Positions 19,995 through 22,879 of a DNA stretch of 22,879 nucleotides are shown one piece after another. The position numbers were made by a program, and so were the translations under genes. The number at the start of each line of letters is the position of its first letter. The first letter of the stretch is position 1. The notes beneath the pieces were generated by a model. It was given only the letters and a program-made list of their open reading frames with translations, was not told where the DNA came from and searched no databases. Source of the stretch: a virus; IMG/VR virus record IMGVR_UViG_3300042485_000046, positions 1 to 22,879 of that record; one strand, 5' to 3'.

Positions 19995-22879
19995 ACCAAG
20001 ACATTGTTTCTCAACTTCGAGATTTTGGGCTTGAGGAAGAGGTTGACTACAGCCTGCCCACGGCTCATTTTGACGCTGGCGGTGACGCTGGTGGTGATGG
20101 CGGCGGGATGGGTTTTGACTATGGTATTCCAGCATACGACCCAGAGGCCGAAGCTCGTGAGGTTGCAAGGTTAAAAAAAGAACACGAAGAGTTTCTTGCT
20201 TCTCCCGCCGGCAAAGTCTACAACCAAATTCTTTCTCAAGGAACCACTGGCAAATGGAGTGGTGAGGGCTTTGGTGGCGCAGAAGCAAACGCCAAAGAAA
20301 TGGCCCGAATGCTGTCTAAAGCCGGCATTACAGACATTCGTGATTTTGGAAGAATTGAAAAGACTACCTACAGCCAAATGCCTGTTCAGGCAGAAATTGG
20401 TTATACAACAAATGGGATGGGAGAGACGGCGGAAGTTACAGCCGCTCCAACGGGAAGATATTACACACAAGACCCAGACTCAGGGGTAAGAACTTATGTT
20501 GACGCCTCACAAGTAAAAACATCAGAAAGATCTGAAGGCTCTGCATATAGTTATGATGACCCTATAAGAACTTATACAAGCTATTACACTGAAGTACCGC
20601 AAACAACAACTGTTTTTGGCAACAAGAAAACAGGACAAGAGGTAGACCCCAACTACAACCGAGCCGGCGGCGACGTTTTTGGCGGAACTTATATCGGCAA
20701 AGGCAGAACCAACTTTGGGGTTCATTTTGCCCCTGACGGTACGCCAGTTTTTTATACACAATACGGCGGCAGCACAAGTACATTTAAAGACATAGCGCCA
20801 ATTGTTGGAATTGGCCTTGCTTTGTTTGCTCCCGGAATTGGCGGAGCAATTGGCTCTGCTTTGACAGGCACGGCAGCAACATCAATCGCATCCCAAGTTA
20901 TCGGCAGTGCAATTGTGCAGGGCGCAATGACAGAAATGTCAGGTGGAGACTTCATTGATGGCGCAATCAGGGGCGCTGTAACTGCTGGTGCTGCACCGAT
21001 CGTCTCTCAAACAATTGGTTCTTCTGTTGCAAGCGCGATGGGAGATTCTGTATTTAAAAATCTTGTAACCAACAGCGTCACCTCTGCTGCCACAAATGCT
21101 GTGGTTGCAGGATTTACTGGCGGCGACATATCCGACGCCGCACTGTCAGGCGCGTTAAGTGGTGCGGCTGGCTCCATTGGCCAAGAGCTTGGAGTTTCCA
21201 CAGAGTACGGCACAGATCCTTTTACCAAACAAAACCAAATGCTCATGTCCCAAGAGCGGGGCATGGGTCTGTCTGGAGACATTGGAAGGATTGCAGGAAG
21301 AACCGGCGCAAGTATTTTGATGGGAGCAGACCCGACGCAGGCGATCCTGTCTGGTTTAATAAGAGCTTCTGAGGTAGATGATCTAAGCCGGCCGGACACA
21401 CCAGAACAAGAACAAGTAAGATCTGAAGAAACTTTTACCTTTTCTTACCCTGATTTTTCCCATTTTGGTTTTAATAACATTAATCTTGATGACGCGGGAC
21501 TAATGGGGCCGTTTGGTCCTTTTGAAAATCAAGCGCCGTTGTTGCTGGCACAAGAGACTCCTTCTTTCGAGTCAATTTTCAATTACCCGTCGACCCAAAC
21601 AGCAGGACTTTCTGACGGCTCAAATGCATCAGATCTTGAGATCATTGACTCTCTGACAAAAGAGAAGCCAACAGAAATCGGTACAAATGTAATCACTGCC
21701 CCAGACGGCAGCCAATTGGTATATGACCAAGACAACAATCTGATTGATGTAATTGCGCCATCAGATGAAACTAGTGAGTTAGATGTTGATAAATCACTGA
21801 CATCAGATGTCACAGCAGCAGATTTGAATTTTCCGTCTCAATTGGAACAAAAAGAAGATGGAACGTATCAATTAACAAATGACGACGGCAGCACAATCAC
21901 AATTGATAATGCCGGTAATATTGTTAATGTTACACCAGAAGACATTGTTACCACGCCATCTGTTGTTGATACTACTGATAATAAACCTGCAGCGGATACT
22001 GTAACTGGCGGTACAGTTGTTGATACTGTTACAGGCGGTCAAGTAAATGATGCCGTAACAGAACAAGATTTCAATGTTGTAACTGCACCAGATGGCAGTC
22101 AATTAGTCTTTGACCAAGACAACAATCTTGTAGACATTATTGAGCCAGAGCAAGCGCCTGCCACGGAAGCTGATACGGACCTTACATCAACTCCCGGCCA
22201 AGACTTCAACATCATTACGGCAGATGACGGAAGCCAACTTATTCTTGATCAAAACAACAATATTGTTAACGTCATAGATGCCAATGATTCTGTGGCAAAA
22301 GATACAGAAATTTCAGAAATTGACTACGGTGCCGGCACAGAAAAACCAACAGATTTCCAAGGCCCAATGGGGCCGATGACAGAAGATCAGGTCAAAAGAT
22401 ACAACGATGAATTTGCAAAATACTTGGATTTTTTGCAGGCCGGAGAGCCTCCCCCTCCAGATTACGGTGTGCAAGATCTTGGCATCACCGATGAGAACTG
22501 GAATTCGTTTAACCAAAACCTTCTTCAGATGCAGGAAGAAGGCAGACTACCAACGCAGTGGGCACCAAACGAAGACGGCACCTTCACGTTTACATCTGAC
22601 GATGGAAGCTCAATAACCATCAACGATTCTGGAGAGATCACGCATTACACAGATGCGCCGGAAGGTAATCTGTTGACCGATATCGTCACCACCCCTCCGG
22701 CCACATCTACCAGTGGAGGTGGTGGAGGTGGCGGCGGTACTAGCACCAAACAGGGATCAGGTTTAAACTTTGGATCTCTTTTCTCAGCTTTGGGCGGACT
22801 TGGTGCGCTTGGCGGAGCCGGTGGAGTTGGAAGCCGGGTTGTCTCCAAACCAGCCTATGCAACAGATATTCCAGAATTC
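19991..22879 (+). CDS. Very large acidic virion-type protein, 3' truncated by window
   Basis: The frame is open from ATG 19991 to the end of the window, at least 963 residues. GGAG lies ten bases before the ATG. Residues 1-60 are acidic and Gly-rich (DAGGDAGGDGGGMGF), then a charged helix follows. About 269-400 is Gly/Ala-rich and hydrophobic, with IAPIVGIGLALFAPGIGGAI and two related blocks, GGDFIDGAIRGAVTAG and GGDISDAALSGALSG. From about 560 on the protein is acidic and holds five copies of a DGS-type beta repeat (as in APDGSQLVYDQDNNLIDVI). It ends here with a Gly run and more Gly-rich sequence. The hydrophobic Gly/Ala zone is like that of phage internal or ejected proteins; fibre or tail-tip roles are alternatives. 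I do not recognise a named family. Confidence 0.82.
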   Translation, partial: MNQDIVSQLRDFGLEEEVDYSLPTAHFDAGGDAGGDGGGMGFDYGIPAYDPEAEAREVARLKKEHEEFLASPAGKVYNQILSQGTTGKWSGEGFGGAEANAKEMARMLSKAGITDIRDFGRIEKTTYSQMPVQAEIGYTTNGMGETAEVTAAPTGRYYTQDPDSGVRTYVDASQVKTSERSEGSAYSYDDPIRTYTSYYTEVPQTTTVFGNKKTGQEVDPNYNRAGGDVFGGTYIGKGRTNFGVHFAPDGTPVFYTQYGGSTSTFKDIAPIVGIGLALFAPGIGGAIGSALTGTAATSIASQVIGSAIVQGAMTEMSGGDFIDGAIRGAVTAGAAPIVSQTIGSSVASAMGDSVFKNLVTNSVTSAATNAVVAGFTGGDISDAALSGALSGAAGSIGQELGVSTEYGTDPFTKQNQMLMSQERGMGLSGDIGRIAGRTGASILMGADPTQAILSGLIRASEVDDLSRPDTPEQEQVRSEETFTFSYPDFSHFGFNNINLDDAGLMGPFGPFENQAPLLLAQETPSFESIFNYPSTQTAGLSDGSNASDLEIIDSLTKEKPTEIGTNVITAPDGSQLVYDQDNNLIDVIAPSDETSELDVDKSLTSDVTAADLNFPSQLEQKEDGTYQLTNDDGSTITIDNAGNIVNVTPEDIVTTPSVVDTTDNKPAADTVTGGTVVDTVTGGQVNDAVTEQDFNVVTAPDGSQLVFDQDNNLVDIIEPEQAPATEADTDLTSTPGQDFNIITADDGSQLILDQNNNIVNVIDANDSVAKDTEISEIDYGAGTEKPTDFQGPMGPMTEDQVKRYNDEFAKYLDFLQAGEPPPPDYGVQDLGITDENWNSFNQNLLQMQEEGRLPTQWAPNEDGTFTFTSDDGSSITINDSGEITHYTDAPEGNLLTDIVTTPPATSTSGGGGGGGGTSTKQGSGLNFGSLFSALGGLGALGGAGGVGSRVVSKPAYATDIPEF
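21681..22663 (+). repeat. Five dispersed DGS beta repeats
   Basis: Units of about 27-31 residues lie at 21681-21760, 21857-21943, 22064-22150, 22199-22288 and 22571-22663. Each has T.(x)DGS, two short strands, and an Asp/Asn-rich turn before a (I/V)(V/I/T) strand. Copies one, three and four are closest to each other; two and five form a second subtype (DDGS.ITI). Confidence 0.82.

Noticed and set aside
1-22879. tRNA genes, CRISPR arrays, IS elements, attachment sites or promoters
   Set aside because: Nothing convincing was seen by eye; coding sequence fills almost the whole window and the gaps are too short for most of these.

Overview
The window is a densely packed stretch of a tailed-phage (Caudoviricetes) late gene module. 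All 26 supported coding regions lie on the + strand, and gaps are at most about 33 bases. Many junctions overlap (ATGA, TAATG, TGATG, GTGA) or fuse the stop codon with the next Shine-Dalgarno sequence (TAAGGAG). There are no tRNAs, no bacterial housekeeping genes, and no integrase, IS element or CRISPR array. The small Lys/Arg-rich proteins at the left resemble families I know from marine and freshwater phage genomes. The two adaptor-type connectors, a nozzle-type protein and the lack of a recognisable tape measure fit a short-tailed (podovirus-like) virion. The host cannot be named; a Gram-negative aquatic bacterium is the best guess.

Layout: (1) 1-2182, seven small proteins, mostly basic: one partial at the left edge, one membrane-anchored coiled coil, and several sharing a glycine-glycine motif and a C-terminal DGxxxxGKTRG tag. 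(2) 2183-4888, two head-tail adaptor-type proteins, each with a beta-rich module inserted in its core, separated by a four-cysteine protein and two more small basic proteins. (3) 4889-5914, two small virion-type proteins. (4) 5926-14733, five fibre- or decoration-type proteins rich in repeats: a 1098-residue fibre with a cassette between 50-bp direct repeats, a protein with 184-residue tandem units, a protein with eleven exact 20-residue repeats, a short fibre-like protein, and a second protein sharing both ends with the 184-residue-unit protein. (5) 14744-16194, lysis cassette: two holin-type membrane proteins and a GH24 endolysin with a Glu-Cys-Thr catalytic triad. (6) 16202-22879, a tail nozzle-type protein, another virion protein, a 22-codon coupled mini-ORF, and a very large protein running off the right edge that has a Gly/Ala-rich hydrophobic core and five DGS-type repeats.

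The inferred assembly is as follows: adaptors and nozzle-type protein build the portal-to-tail channel, the beta-repeat proteins decorate the head or tail and bind the host, the lysis cassette releases progeny, and the large last protein may be internal or ejected. The most notable features are the repeat architectures, the shared tags on small basic proteins, and the mosaic domain insertions. I found no enzyme-based defence system or other non-phage system.
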